Below, piece by piece: positions 49,389-61,329 of a stretch of DNA of 64,000 nt. The notes beneath the pieces were generated by a model. The model saw only the letters and a list, made by a program, of their open reading frames with translations. It ran no database searches and was not told where the DNA came from. Each line of letters opens with the position of its first letter. Positions within the stretch are counted from its first letter, which is position 1. The translations under genes were made by a program, and so were the position numbers. This DNA comes from Cryptomeria japonica (taxonomy: Eukaryota; Streptophyta; Pinopsida; Cupressales; Cupressaceae), in NCBI RefSeq assembly GCF_030272615.1, contig NC_081411.1:185550449-185614448 (forward strand). Direction: 5' to 3'.

Positions 49389-51527
49389 TCATAGAAGTAT
49401 GTGAAGGACAAAAGCCCATGTGAGGAAAAATTCCCCCCCGTATGAGAGAAGAAGAGAGACTAGGAAGCCCCCCCTCAATCTGGAATCTGCACCAATGATA
49501 GAAGCTTGAATATGAATGAGGAAACTACTCCATGAACGTCGAACAACACTCTTCCCATTACGAATAAATAAAACCAAAGGTGTATCCATGAAGTCTCCCC
49601 AACCATGAAGGGAAGATGAAGCAAAAATACTCATGATGAAAGGAATCTCTGAAAACTTCTCAAGTGTCCCCATGTCGATGCTGAAAGGTACCCCCTCCAA
49701 AGGTGGTAAACTGTGCCACACTACTGAAAAAGGCACTCCAAGATCTAGTGGAGATGAATGTAGAACAATATCCAAAGACTCATATGTATCCTCAAAAGAT
49801 AAAGAGACCTTCTCCAAGTGTTTTACAAAAGTATCCACAATTATGTCAACCTCTAAAGATTGATCATGTAGAGAATGCACAAGAGGGTTAGAGTTATCCC
49901 TCACAACAATCAAAGAAGGATCATCTTCATCAAAGAGAAGATGAATGTCATGAATGGTGTCTCCCAAATCTACAATGTAGGAGTCCACAAACAAACCTGC
50001 AATGTCTGTCAAGTAGGCATCCCAATCAATTGAAGCTGGAAGACATGAGATATCCTACTGCACTGAATCATAAGAAGGCAAAATTGTCACACTAGTTGCA
50101 TCATTAGGTGCAATAGGTGGTGTGATATCAATAGAAGGAGATGAAATGAAAGGTTCAAGAATGGGGTCACATGTGAGAATCCCCAAGTTAAAATGCCCAA
50201 AGTTCTCCTCAAAATCTGAATCATCAACATAAGAAGAACCAACCTTATCAATAGGACCAAAATCTAAAAAAGAGTACAACCGAGATGCATGATCAACCAC
50301 CCCAGTCGCAATGATAGCTCCACTCTACAAGTCTCTAATGATAACTGAATCAGGTGTGAACTCAGTTTTCCTAGTTGCCCCATGTGTGATTTGATAGATG
50401 GAAAGAAGATTATTTGTCAACTGGGGTACACACAACACATCAATGAAGGAGTTATCCCCAATGGCACTAGATCCTTTCCCAATCACATCCATGTATGTAT
50501 GATTTCCCATCAAAATCTATGGCATGTGGCAAGTCTCAAATGTAGAGAACATAGGCCACGAAGATGCCATATGATGAGAAGCCCCTGAATCTAGAAGCCA
50601 TCTCCCTGAATCATGACTTGTAGTAGCACAAAGAGCTTGTCCCTTTCCTTTATCTGTCCTAAAAGAGTGATCCTTTCCTTTATCCTTGGAAGAAGAAGTC
50701 GATGTAGACATTCTAGAAGGTAGGCTGATTCTATTCTTCTCAAGAAGATTCTTCAACTCATCAATATCCTTCTTATAACAATGATGCTTATCATGTCCTG
50801 ACTTCTTGCAATATCCACAAAAAAGATTGTCCTTATATGATTTCCTCTTAGGTGAGAATGGTGAATCACCTTGTTGTGGAGAGGAAGATTGTGCTCCATC
50901 TTGTTGTGGTTTAGACTTAGGTTTCTTTTGATTCTTGCCTTTTACTTGATTACTTTGATTCCATTTGTTAGCCACCAAAGATTGTGACTTTGAAGATTTG
51001 AGAATCCCCATCGTGGTCAACTTAGATTGCTCAAGTATCAACATCTCTGTGAATGAATCAAATGAGGGAGAAGTGTATGAGGAACCTTGAGCTAACCTAT
51101 GGGTGTGAAAGTTAGATACAAAGGCTGCATACTCTGAAGGAAGCTTGTCCAACAAGTTATAAACCAATTGAGCATCCTTTTTGTCAATTCCGCAATCCTT
51201 TAGCTTTGCTCTTAGCTCAATTGCTTTTGTGACATAATCTTGGATTGTATCGGAATCCTTGGGATCCAAAGTTGTGAGTTCACTATCAAGCTTGTAGCCC
51301 TTAATCTCATCAACTTGACCATACAATTTCTTAAAAATATCCCAAGCCTCTTTAATTGTTTTACACTTATCAATGTGAAAAATGAGGTCATCTGATACAT
51401 ACTTTCTAAGAGTTCCAAGTGCCATAGCATTCTTAGTAAGCCATTCAATTTGAGCATTAGGATCAACCTTAGGATCAGGTGGTGCTGTAATAGTTTCATT
51501 TACATAATGAATGAGTCCTTTTTCCAT
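49389..51527 (-). pseudogene. Element D2 Gag-protease polyprotein with an unidentified C-terminal domain
   Basis: A single frame of about 713 codons with three stops (near 50515, 50302 and 50014). It begins MEKGLIHYVN and shows the Copia Gag core (AWDIFKKLYG, LDSELTTLDP, DYVTKAIELRAKL, LLDKLPSEY). A CCHC knuckle CGYCKKSGHDKHHC is at 50778-50820 and the protease active site WLLDSGASHHMA at 50571-50604. GAG-pre-integrase-like sequence follows (TGVVDHASRLYSFLDF). Where integrase and RT should be there are about 300 acidic residues (LGDTIHDIHLLFDEDDPSLI, then SLSFEDTYESLDIVLHSSPL) that match nothing I know. The first 112 codons overlap the Gag core and start after a clear leader. Confidence 0.88.
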
Positions 51528-52424
51528 TAGTTTACTCCATGCCTTAATTTTCCATGATGCCTAATTATGAGGAGTTAAAAGTGGAAATTTAGGAGAACCC
51601 ATAGCACCAAAATGAAAAAACACAAGATAGAGAGAGGCACAATCACACAAGACACCCCCCCAAAATACTCAATCAAGAAATCCCCCCAAAATGGTGATTT
51701 TGGCACTTTATACTTAGTGCATATAGAATGGGCCACTTGCAAAACAAGGCAAAGTGGACTTCTGATTTCAATTTATAACTTCTCAAAATGAGATCTAAGA
51801 GACTTCAACAAATACTATTAGTGATCTAAACTGAGATCCAATCAAAATGCAAGTACCAAATATGCCAAAAATTGCCAAATATTGAAAGTACAATTTCTAC
51901 TTAAAATCACTACAAACAGATGGCAGATTATGAAAGTAGATGAAAAAATATGCACTTTCAAAAAAAATGGCACTTGAAAAGGAGTACATATGAGCCCAAA
52001 CGAAGCCTCCAAAGTTGTAAAAAATCTAGATTTCACAATTTCCGAAAAACCTATATCTGAAAATCAGAAAAGTCCCATGCCATTGTACAAATCACAAAAT
52101 TCTACCCCAAAACAAAAAAAAATTGCTTGAAAAAATGATTTCGGATGAGTGAGATATCGCTATTTGAAAATTGCCTGCAAAATTATAATTTCTGGAAAAT
52201 TTTCGCTGCAGCATCAAACTTCAAATGCCTCTAGATTTGGCTTCCAAAGTCCGATTTGGATGAAACAAAAGGAAAAACTGACTTTCTTGGTCCTCCTCAA
52301 TCTAATGGTAACCTCAGATTTGACCCATCAAGCTTGAATAATATCCTGCACTAGAAAACTCCAAAATACACAACCCCAAATAGCATCAAATTTCTCTCAA
52401 TTAGCAAACCAATGACACTCTAAT
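51528..52424 (-). other. Element D2 leader between primer site and gag
   Basis: About 900 bp, long for a Copia leader, with no coding motif on either strand. It contains AAAATG-rich AT sequence. It probably includes the packaging signal. Confidence 0.5.
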
Positions 52425-52437
52425 GGCTCTGATACCA
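52425..52437 (-). promoter_or_regulatory. Primer-binding site of element D2 (initiator tRNA-Met)
   Basis: The minus strand reads TGGTATCAGAGCC directly after the LTR end, the standard plant initiator tRNA-Met site. Confidence 0.93.
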
Positions 52438-52905
52438 TGTGAGATTTTGCCAAGATCAAGAGGCAATGGAAAGCACAAATAAGAGAGATAAAATATATGA
52501 TAGAAATAAACTGTATTCTATCAAGATAAAAATACTGATCAACTGGATCATCAATTGTTACATACAATGAATATGAGCCTGCTTATATAGGCAAGGCTAT
52601 ATGGATATGTGAGCACACAAACATGACATGTGGCTCAATAAGAAATTAACAAGGGTAGGTAGGAAATAGGTGTGGGTAGGTAGGAGAAACAATATAATAT
52701 TCCACATGGGGTGGATCATCCACTGAATGTGGAGTGTAACAACAAGATCAACACCATAAAAGGTGGAAATTCTCCTACACACACTATCCCAATGTGGCAC
52801 AAACACCCAAGTGTCTCATACCCAAACTACTATGAAATGCATGTACCTAAGTAAACTTAAGTAAGGTGTAATAATATCCAAGATGAATAATTATTTACAC
52901 CAATA
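52438..52905 (-). repeat. 5' LTR of element D2
   Basis: A 468-bp direct repeat of 48702-49165. On the minus strand it would hold the promoter. It is followed by the target duplication AATAG. Confidence 0.95.
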
Positions 52906-52910
52906 AATAG

Positions 52911-53880
52911 TCTAAAGAACCATGATCAAATAAGGAAGAAGATTGCCTCCCCCCCCAAAAATGCAAGAGTTTCTCAACTCACTCCAAGCACAACCAAGTA
53001 AGAATTAGCATGAATAGTATGATACCCCACATGTTGTTGACTAGGGAGAAGCTTGATAGATCCACTGAAACTATATGTCACCAATAAATACATGAAGGAT
53101 ATGACACAATATATAAAGTGACTAGATGATAGTACTAGCAACTGAGAAAATGGTGTGCACCAAACTACACACATGCGGGAGGCAAGAATCCCAAAGATTC
53201 CATAGTTATCATGGAGGAACTTTTACTTGATAAAGCTGTGATGGGAAAATAATAAGGGCACTACACAAGTTCCAATGATACTTTATAATAATTTGTAGGC
53301 ACATTACTATGGCATAATATTTGTGCAAAAATCATAAAATACATGATGTTGCACTTATCTCAATGCATCTACAAAAGATAGTGTTTACAAAAGATGCTCA
53401 ATTTAGACAAAAATACTATAGATACATAGGATGTAGCCAAAATAAAACCAACCACAACCAAAATTTTTGCAAATGCCTAAACAACCAGGCAATCAACTAG
53501 AGTGTCAAAACACAAAATCATGAATTAATTGTACCTCAAGAAAAATATGAAAAATATACATGGATAGAATGAAAGTATCCTAAAAGAAATTTCCAATGCC
53601 ACAAGAATCATGAGAAATGGAGAAACAGGTCAAAAGATATGAGCTCAGGAGCCCAAAATGCACATCTAACTTTAACAGGCCACAAAATGTACTAGCAACA
53701 AAAATGATGAAAAAAATGGCACCACTTTTTGATGGTACCTTGTTTTCTAAAAAAGGACAACAAACATCCAATATTTGACCATTTGAAGGAAAACCACCAA
53801 TTAGGACCCAAAGGTGAGAAATTTTCCTTCCCTTTATTAGCACCTAGGGGCAAGGGTGTGGTCGCCATGTGACTAAAACT
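52911..53880 (-). mobile_element. Continuation of element D1 to the right of D2
   Basis: The sequence resumes after the AATAG duplication with the same AC-rich composition as 47-48.7 kb. No coding motif is found. Its right limit is only a guess from a composition change; no second LTR of the 46619-46931 type is seen. Confidence 0.35.
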
Positions 53881-55600
53881 CAACTACTTAGAAAAAAACA
53901 CCCCCCTTGGTGGAGGGACATCGATGGAATTGATGGGGTGGCGAAGTCTAGTAGTGGCTCCACACCCCACCTGGCTTCATTTCGTACCTATCCTATTGAG
54001 GTTATGAAATTTTGTGTGGGAGAGGCTCTCTGCTGCTATTGCCCTTTCTTAGGGTCTTAGCTATATGGTTGTTGAAGATGCATATGTTTTTGTCTTCTGT
54101 CTTTTCACTCCTATTGAGGTGAAGAATCTGGAAGCAAATTGGAGCTTTCTGAAAGTTGTAGGAGCCTATTCAAAATACATTATTATTGTGATCCTTGAGG
54201 TGAGATGGTGATGGCTTCGATCTTGTTTCTTGTGTATCTATGAATTTATAATATTTTGATCTTGATGTTCTGCTATGTTTGGGTTGCTAGTTGTCTATGT
54301 CTAATTTTTTGGCAAAATTTTGCTTGTGTACTAGGTTTTGGGTCCCATAAAAATATCTTCTAAGTGGTTTTGTGTCCCCTGAAAACTTATTTTACACCTA
54401 ATTAAGAAAAGATTCCTGTGTCACACTTATAGCACCTTATAGTAATTATCTAGGAAAGTATGTATGTGAACACCTTCCAAGAAACACCAACTAAAAATGA
54501 AGAAAGCTAAAATCATGCCATACTACTTTTTTGGGTTGCATAGGAATGATTGTGGAATCGGATGATCTGACACCAAAAAGTTTTTTAGGGAGAGTTTATA
54601 TTAAGAATCCATTTTGAGTGCTCAATAGGGTTAAAAATACAATGCTTATACATCATGTAGTCAAGGAAAAATTTAAGTTAATGGTTGGAGACTTGCCCTA
54701 TATCTTGTTTATTTAAAAGTTTATTCATGATTTCATATTGCATGAACTTCACATACATATTTGAAATGTACAATGAAAGTATTGATAGTATAAATTTGAT
54801 ATTAACTTTAACAATTACACTCCTTCCCTTCTCTATAGATTCTAGATGAATTTCTCTTCCCCTTGAGGTTGGTTATTTGGACTAAAAAAGATCTAGAAAA
54901 ACCTTTTGAGAATATTAATGAAATCTCTCCTGGTTACATACAAATTCAAACCTAGATTGAGATTGTTGCACAACAATTACATGACTTAGTCGATCCTCTC
55001 AATCATTAAGGAAGTGCATCTTGCAACTTGTGAAGAGTCCTTTTGAATGGGAATATTTAGACCATCTTACCTCTTATACCATGCTAGAAGAGTTTTTCTA
55101 TTAGTTGGATGTGCTTCTTAATATCATCTCAAAAATAGAAAGGTTGGTTTGTGTCTCTATATGGAAAAGCCTTTAGTAATATGTAAACTATGAATTATCA
55201 ACTACTATTATTACTTTGTTTGCTTAAACAAGAGCCACAAAATGAGGGAAACCTTAAGTCTTTAGTTTATATAATTTTTCAAAAGAAGTTTGAATATTAA
55301 AGATCATCTTTCACTACCTCAATGAACTAATATGCATGCTTCAATTTCTTATTAAAATACTTTATATTTTTAAATTAATATTTTGAAAACCTTTATTTAA
55401 ATAAACCTTATATACAAACAACCACGCTTTTATCATAAACCTTCTATACTAATATGATTAAAACCATTAAAAACATTTCTAATTAAAAATAATAATCTCT
55501 CTCTTATGAAACAAACTCTCTGAGAAGAAAAGGTCTAACATCCAATATTTTTTCACTTTAGTAAACAACTCAGAATTGCTGTCAAAACATTTCAGTCCCT
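53881..55600. other. Unassigned intergenic sequence
   Basis: No gene, RNA or transposon end is recognised on either strand. Short frames have no motif. The base composition becomes AT-rich after 54300. Confidence 0.5.
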
Positions 55601-56660
55601 CGTTCTTTTAAATAGAATAGTCCGCATTCTTTTTGATTGAATAGGATATTTTAGTAGAAACAAACACACGATTCCATCTATCGTAAAGGCGCATAAGGTC
55701 TTTGCAGGTTTGTTCAAAGTAATCAAATTTGAAAAAAAAATCGTATTTACAGAAGTGAAAGATCACAAAAGATTCCAAGCGTGTTATTACAGAAACTTAT
55801 TTAACAAGTATATATAGATGCTTATTTAACAAGTATATATAGATGCAGTGTGCATAGTGAAAATGTGGTGAGAGATTGTAAAAGAAAACATTATCAGTTG
55901 TATTGAGATCTCAGAGGTTATATGGAAACATTGAATATCAGTTCCTATTGTGTTGTAATAAAGATTCATAAGATATAGTTGCAAATCAGATTGCGAATAT
56001 ATTGCCGCGAAGTCCGACCTACAAAACCTTTCAATTCCTCCAACTCTTCTTATTCCCATGTCTTTTGATTCTTTATTTTAATGACGAGTTTTATAAAACT
56101 TGAAGAGGATAAAATTTTGAGATTGATGAGAATTTATATTACTATGCTGCAATCGTTGAAGAAGAATAAAATTCAGTTTTCTCATAGACGTAGCCAACTT
56201 TGATGAATCACGTAATTGATGATGTCCGTGCAATTTTGTATTTGCTGTAATTCTGTTGTTCTATTTTCTTAACAAATGTAACTGGGGAATTATGTTCAAA
56301 TTATTCTAACTGTCAGTTAAAGTCATGAAAATAAGAGCTGAAATACCCTCTTAGCTAATGAAGAAGCAAACATCTTCAAAATGGAGAGATTCGTAAACAT
56401 GCCCATCTTATAAATTCGATGAGATGCAACTTATTTATAATGAGAAGAAAATTTATAGGACTTAAAACACATTAAAAAGTAATTCAAAATTAATATCAAT
56501 TAAAAAAATATATGAAATTTCAAATTAAATGAATTAAAAATTTAAAACATATTTTAGATTATATGGAACAATTTAATTTAATTATATGAAATAATATAAT
56601 TTTGTTCTGTAAGAAGCGTTCAAATTATTTCATGTCAAGTTAAATTTTTGTCTGTTAGTA
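55601..56660 (+). pseudogene. Exon-less duplicate of the ankyrin/PGG locus, first part
   Basis: Three blocks match the functional locus in order and orientation. 55610-55800 matches the 5' region at 41655-41850 (CGATTCCATC, GTTTGTTCAAAGTAAT, AAGTGAAAGATCACAAA). 56315-56400 matches intron 2 at 44245-44330 (ATGAAAATAAGAGCT, TTAGCTAATGAA, AGCAAACATCTTC). 56440-56660 matches the 3' flank at 45840-45990 (ATAATATAATTTT, TCAAGTTAA). I find no trace of any of the three exons. This is an old direct duplication about 14 kb away that has lost its coding parts. Confidence 0.65.
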
Positions 56661-58630
56661 AACAAATTTGTCACTGATTTCACCTTCAAAATTGATCCTA
56701 TTTGTCTGAAGAGTAGTGACAACCGTGCCAATAGTCAGATAGATTGTTGTAAAACTGCAATCTTCCTCTGTGTTTGAGAGGAACAACTCCCTCATATGAT
56801 GGGGGTATTTGATATTTTTGTGTACTTTTCACTTGAAAGCACAAAAATTAGACAAAACAAAACCAAATGATAATAGATAACAAAAACCCTATTGGTAGAC
56901 ATACGAATACCAAATAGGACTTCATGATTGATAACAAATTATAGGGGTTTTAGCACAACATAAGTTTTGGCTTGCAATGATGATGAAATAAGGGGTGATG
57001 GATCTCAACATACGAAGAGATGGGTAACTCTAGCACATACAAACCAAGATACCAAAGTTTGATCGTGTTTCATTACATCAATTCGAATAATAAGAATTCC
57101 AAGAGATGACAAATAATTTGCACATAGACAAAATATATCACTAATTTGACATACAAAAAATCAATAATAATAACTCAAGAAGCATGGCTAGAACATATGA
57201 CCTAAATGCATCGTTTATTATTTCCATGAAATTATACAATCTCAAGAACTCTTATGTAAAAAGTGTAAATACAAAAGTCATCAAACTATTTCTTTAAGAT
57301 TTTCTCCATAGTCTCCCCTCTGTAAGAGTCCCTCCATTTACAATGCAAAAGTCTTATATTTATAGGCTCATCTTGATAACCAACTTGTAACCACTCAACA
57401 TAACTACCTAGGTAACCACTTCGAATAACTACCTAACTGATCACTTATGATAACTACCTAAGATAACCACTTAGGATAACTACCTAAGTTATTACTTCTA
57501 GTAACTACCTTTTTGGAGACAGGTTAGGATTTACCTTACTTTTACATAAATTAAGCCCAAAATCTAACTTGTAGTTACAATAAGTGAATTAAGTCACTTT
57601 TATAAAAAGGTGATTTGAAACTTGTGACCTTGAAGAAAGACAATATTCTTGATCTTGTTGAGGTAGTTTACAATCTTCCCTTTTTTTTCCCTTTGATACT
57701 TTTTGAAGACCTTCTTGGAACCGACCATTGTCTGAACTTGTCCTCTTTGTTTTATAACAAAAACTAGTGAACATTTCACTTTTCATTTCAAATCCTACAA
57801 CCTTTGACATAGTTGATGCTCTTTGACTTTCCAACATGTGTAATGTCATTTCATCATAAATCTCAATAATTTTACATCTACACATTAGAATACTTAGTTT
57901 GGAGAGATCTTTTACTGAATAACAAATTTCCATATCCTTCAATACTTTCTTTGAACCTAGGCATACACATTGTATTTGCAATGTAGTAACTTTTGAAGCT
58001 TTTCTTATCTCACCTCTTGTCGGGTGAAACAATATATCAATTGCATTGATTGACCATGGTGAAAACAAGCCAACTTATTATGAGTAAGGATAATATCAAT
58101 GTCAACAAACTTCCCATCACTTATAATGTCATTTTCATGGTTCATATTCACAATCATAGGCAATTTACTTATTGCTCTTTGTAGAATGTTATCATGTCTT
58201 TCACTCAAACTCAAACTCATGAAATTCATATAATATTTAGAAATCAAATATCCAAGTCTTGATACGAGTTTTTAATTTTTTCCAAGAAGAGAAATGTTTT
58301 TACCATTGTAGAGGACAACACATCACACCTAACAAGACCCTTTATGTCTGGCCTTCTCATAGCATTTCAAATAGGAGCATCTCGAAATAACACCACAAAG
58401 AAAAGTTTGAGTTTACAAAAAAATATATGCTCCTCTTTCCAACCGAGCAGCTAATCCGACTTCCATTTGGGCTTGATTATGGAGGATTTTGGCATGACTA
58501 ATTTGACTCTGCATATGCCAATTGCATTTCCTTAAGAGTTTCTATGGCTTTTTCATGAAATCTATCTGTAATCTTTGAAATTGAAAGTATACTATGAAAT
58601 CACATTTCTTCGAACTCAAGTGTTTGTTTA
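56661..58630. other. Insertion in the duplicated locus, LTR-like in part
   Basis: From here to about 59270 is sequence absent from the first copy of the locus. 56760-57600 has LTR-like features, with AGGAACAACTCCC close to the AGGTACAACTCCC of LTRs A and B. The open frame 58068-57589 on the minus strand (MFSPWSINAIDILFHPTRGE) shows no family I recognise. Confidence 0.35.
57395..57515. repeat. Minisatellite with unit near 24 bp
   Basis: About five imperfect copies of ATAACTACCTAAGATAACCACTTA in tandem, for example AACTACCTAGGTAACCACTT, then AACTACCTAACTGATCACTT, then AACTACCTAAGATAACCACTT. Confidence 0.8.
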
Positions 58631-58639
58631 CACTCCCCC

Positions 58640-59250
58640 ATTTTGGATGCTTGTCGACCAAGGAAATAGCAACAACATCTGACAAAAATCCTTTAGCTTC
58701 GGTGATCTAATGGACTTCTATAACCTGTTCTGAAGCTCCCATTTCGGTGCAATCTGAGGAGATGATGGCGCGGGTCGTAGAATTCAACCTTACATCTCCT
58801 TAATGCGTTTGTTTGGAAGTTTCTGAATTCTTTTCAACAAAATCATCTGTCTATGTCTTTCTCCGGTCATTGCATTTCACGCCATGACATCTCTTTAGAA
58901 AGCTCTGTCAAATGATTCAAGTATATTGTCTCTGCTTTCAGATTTTACATTTATATGTACCTGCTCTTTTCGAATCACTGCATTTTATGTCACCACAATT
59001 CGCAGATGCTTGCTGTCCAACTATCAATGCGCTTTATAATGCGTGCCTCCACATTTGGTGTATATGTTGAAGTTATATCGTTCCACGAGAAGACATCTCT
59101 GAGGTATTCTGTCAAACGCTTCACGTACTCTGTGATTTCACAATTTTCATACATGTCAACCACGGCATTTCCAACCATGATATCTGATAAAAATCTCCCT
59201 GCCACTAAGATTTCACATTTTTCATAGACGTCAACCACGGCATTTTTCAT
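58640..59250 (-). pseudogene. Second PPR gene fragment, heavily decayed
   Basis: On the minus strand, pieces of PLS-type PPR repeats appear in shifting frames: NAVVDVYEKCE, GRFLSDIMVGNAVVDMYENC and RDVFSWNDI near 59250-59060, then TEMGASEQVIEVH, a stop, ITEAKGFLSDVVAISLVDK and GSVN nearer 58680. The motifs VGNALVDMYAKC and FLSDVVV are typical of plant PPR proteins. A duplicated CAACCACGGCATTT lies inside. It is in the opposite orientation to the copy at 36.4-36.9 kb. Confidence 0.7.
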
Positions 59251-59401
59251 ACTGTTTCAAACAATTTCTATGACTCAGATTTTTTTTAATAATCAGTGCT
59301 TAAGATTATAATATATAGTTTCAAGGAAGTACATCATACTTAAAACAAAATTTTCTAAATAGAGAACTAGTTGGTAAAGCAAACTAAAACTTATTTGATA
59401 T

Positions 59402-60505
59402 TGTAACGTTGTAAATTTTCACTGGGCAAATTTATACTTCATGTTTGTGTCCCTACTTTAGCGTGTCTCCCTCTCATCTCCTATCTAGATCCGTTCAGTG
59501 CTTTAATTCAATTTCTAATGCCATGCACGCTTACCAACTGATTTCTTGGAGGGATATCCTTCTCCTTGGGGCTTATTTAGGTCCCTGACTTTAGTTAGGA
59601 CCTATTTTAAATTGTGAGTTGAGCCCTATTTCTTTGACAGGAAATGAAATTGATGGCTCAACATGACCGTTGGAGGTCGGCCTAATCGATAAATGACCTA
59701 GATATCCATATACAAAGACATCAATCAATTTGTTTCAATCTAAGTCTCCATCTCCAAGCAATTAAGCGTCCCACATCTTTGAAGCATTCATCATTAAGCA
59801 TTTTTCAAAAACCTTCAAGTCTACATATTCTTCATTCATTTATTGTGGAGCAATATTACATCAATCATATGCAAGAATGTGCATGCAATTAAGGTTTTGT
59901 CATGTTCATGCCATTTCATACAACATATGTGATTACATTCAAGAAGCAAAACATCATCATTAACAATTGCGAATATGAGGTATTTATTTCCATTGTTTAT
60001 TTAATTATTTGCAATATTTCCTTCAAGGTTAATTCCTAATCTAGGGTTTATTTAGGTTTGAATAGGTATGAAGCTGCAACCTTCAGGATCGATATTATTT
60101 ACAAAGACGAATAGGTTCCCCTTTGGACATCAAAAAGTATGTAGGACCAAAGTGACGAGCATTATGGTCTTGACAAACCAAGAGTTGCTTCCGAGAACAA
60201 GTCCGAATACTATTATATTGCTTAGATCTAGGTTTGTGGCTTTGTTTGACAATCGTGGCTCATAGTTCATACATAATCCTTTCAATTTCAACACATTTAG
60301 CCTAGTTTCATCATTTAAACAATTCAAATTAAAAGAGGGCAATCAATTCAAATCTAATGAATCCAATAAGAATTCTCATCCCTATCCTTGCTGATTTGAG
60401 GAGCTAGATATATTGGGTTCTCCCCTCTTTAATGTAATCGGTAACCAAGAAAAATTAGTGATCTTCTCCCTTCTTGTGGAGGAAAGTCTAATTTTCACCA
60501 TTACA
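59402..60505. repeat. Solo LTR, 1.1 kb
   Basis: The segment runs TGTAACGTTG to CCATTACA with inverted ends TGTAA/TTACA. Flanking 5 bp are GATAT (59397-59401) and AATAT (60506-60510), one mismatch. Removing it joins sequence that matches the uninterrupted first copy of the locus near 46210 (ACTTATTTGATA then CTAATCATTTAA). This is strong evidence for an insertion. No internal element region remains, so it is a product of LTR recombination. Confidence 0.85.
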
Positions 60506-60797
60506 AATATCTAATCATTTAACTAAGAAACCTCTAAGATTCTTCTTAATATTCTAGCCAAGTACCAAGAGATTTAATTTATTTAACTCTTCCTCTTAAT
60601 TAAGACCTAAATTATCTTTCAAAGCTTTTATTTTGTTACATATTACAAATTATATTTTCTCCAAAGGCCTAGTAAATACACCAATCGCGCTCTTGTTTGT
60701 GTAATAGTACATCAAATCAATCTCTCTTGATTAGGTATTTTGTCTTAGAAAATGATGTTAATTTTTTATATGTTTTTATCTACCATAATAAATGAAA
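60506..60797 (-). pseudogene. Copia pol tail, second copy, in the duplicated locus
   Basis: The minus strand reads REIDLMYYYTNKSAIGVFTR, then PLEKI, and FVICNKIKALKD, matching 46283-46610, with the same 3' neighbour sequence (AGAAACCTCTAAGATTCT). The joint between ankyrin 3' flank and Copia tail is shared by both loci, which shows one duplication event after the Copia insertion. Confidence 0.7.
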
Positions 60798-61273
60798 TGA
60801 TAGGAAAATGGGACCCTATCCTAGTGTCATAAACTAAGATCCCTGTTAGTGTGAATAGGGTACTTTATCTAACTAGTTAATATAGTTATCCACTTAGGTC
60901 ATTTTCACATCTTATTACTTAAGTTTACTTTGGGCCCACATGAGATATTTACCACTTTTTGTCTCATTTCATAAGATTAAGACACTTGTCACAATCTTAT
61001 GATAATTATCTACTTTATGTCTCATATCCTAAGATTAAGACACTTTTCATAATATTATGACATCTTATCTCTTCCCTTGGCCTATATAACCAAGGGGTTC
61101 CCTTTGTATTCTCACTTCTCAAGCTCATAGTTATCTTGCATTATGTTGAGTAGAATACAATGTATTCTTTCTCATTTATGATTTTTGTATTTTCTTTCCT
61201 TCATTCATTTTCATCTTGGGTAGGATTGTTGTCTTTGTTTCTAGATTTCAATTGTGTAATTTTTTTTGCATCA
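60798..61273 (+). repeat. LTR-like segment with a TATA box
   Basis: The segment runs TGATAGG to TGCATCA, with a TATA box in GGCCTATATAACC (about 61078-61090) and a tandem pair of about 60 bp (CATAAGATTAAGACACTTGT, then CCTAAGATTAAGACACTTTT). No matching target duplication is seen. Its right limit overlaps the hammerhead-like motif, so part of it could belong to the Penelope-like element instead. Confidence 0.4.
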
Positions 61274-61312
61274 ACGTTTCAGACCATACTCAATGATCCA
61301 TCATCACGATGA
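61270..61312 (-). ncRNA. Hammerhead-ribozyme-like motif of a Penelope-like element
   Basis: The minus strand reads GTGATGA, T, GGATCA, a 7-nt loop, TGGTCT and GAAACGTTGATGC. Stem II pairs at all six positions with two G-U pairs. In a hammerhead the core is CTGATGA, stem II, GAAA. Here the first core C is G, so cleavage is doubtful. Penelope-like elements are known to carry hammerhead motifs, and it lies about 600 bp downstream of the GIY-YIG fragment, on the same strand. Confidence 0.4.
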
Positions 61313-61329
61313 GAGAGTTGTAGAATGAG

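Larger units (their letters stand above)
48702..52905 (-). mobile_element. Element D2: non-autonomous Copia-like retrotransposon with Gag, protease and a novel C-terminal region
   Basis: LTRs of 464 and 468 bp (48702-49165 and 52438-52905) run TGTGAG to CCAACA; the right copy ends CAATA by one change. The target duplication is AATAG on both sides (48697-48701 and 52906-52910). The 5' LTR is on the right, with a tRNA-Met primer site, and the polypurine tract AAGGGGGGG is at the left. RT and integrase are missing. By eye about a dozen differences separate the LTRs. It sits within D1, a relative. Confidence 0.93.

Noticed and set aside
53881..54060. Plus-strand frame beginning MTKTQLLRKK
   Set aside because: Short, no motif, no splice continuation.
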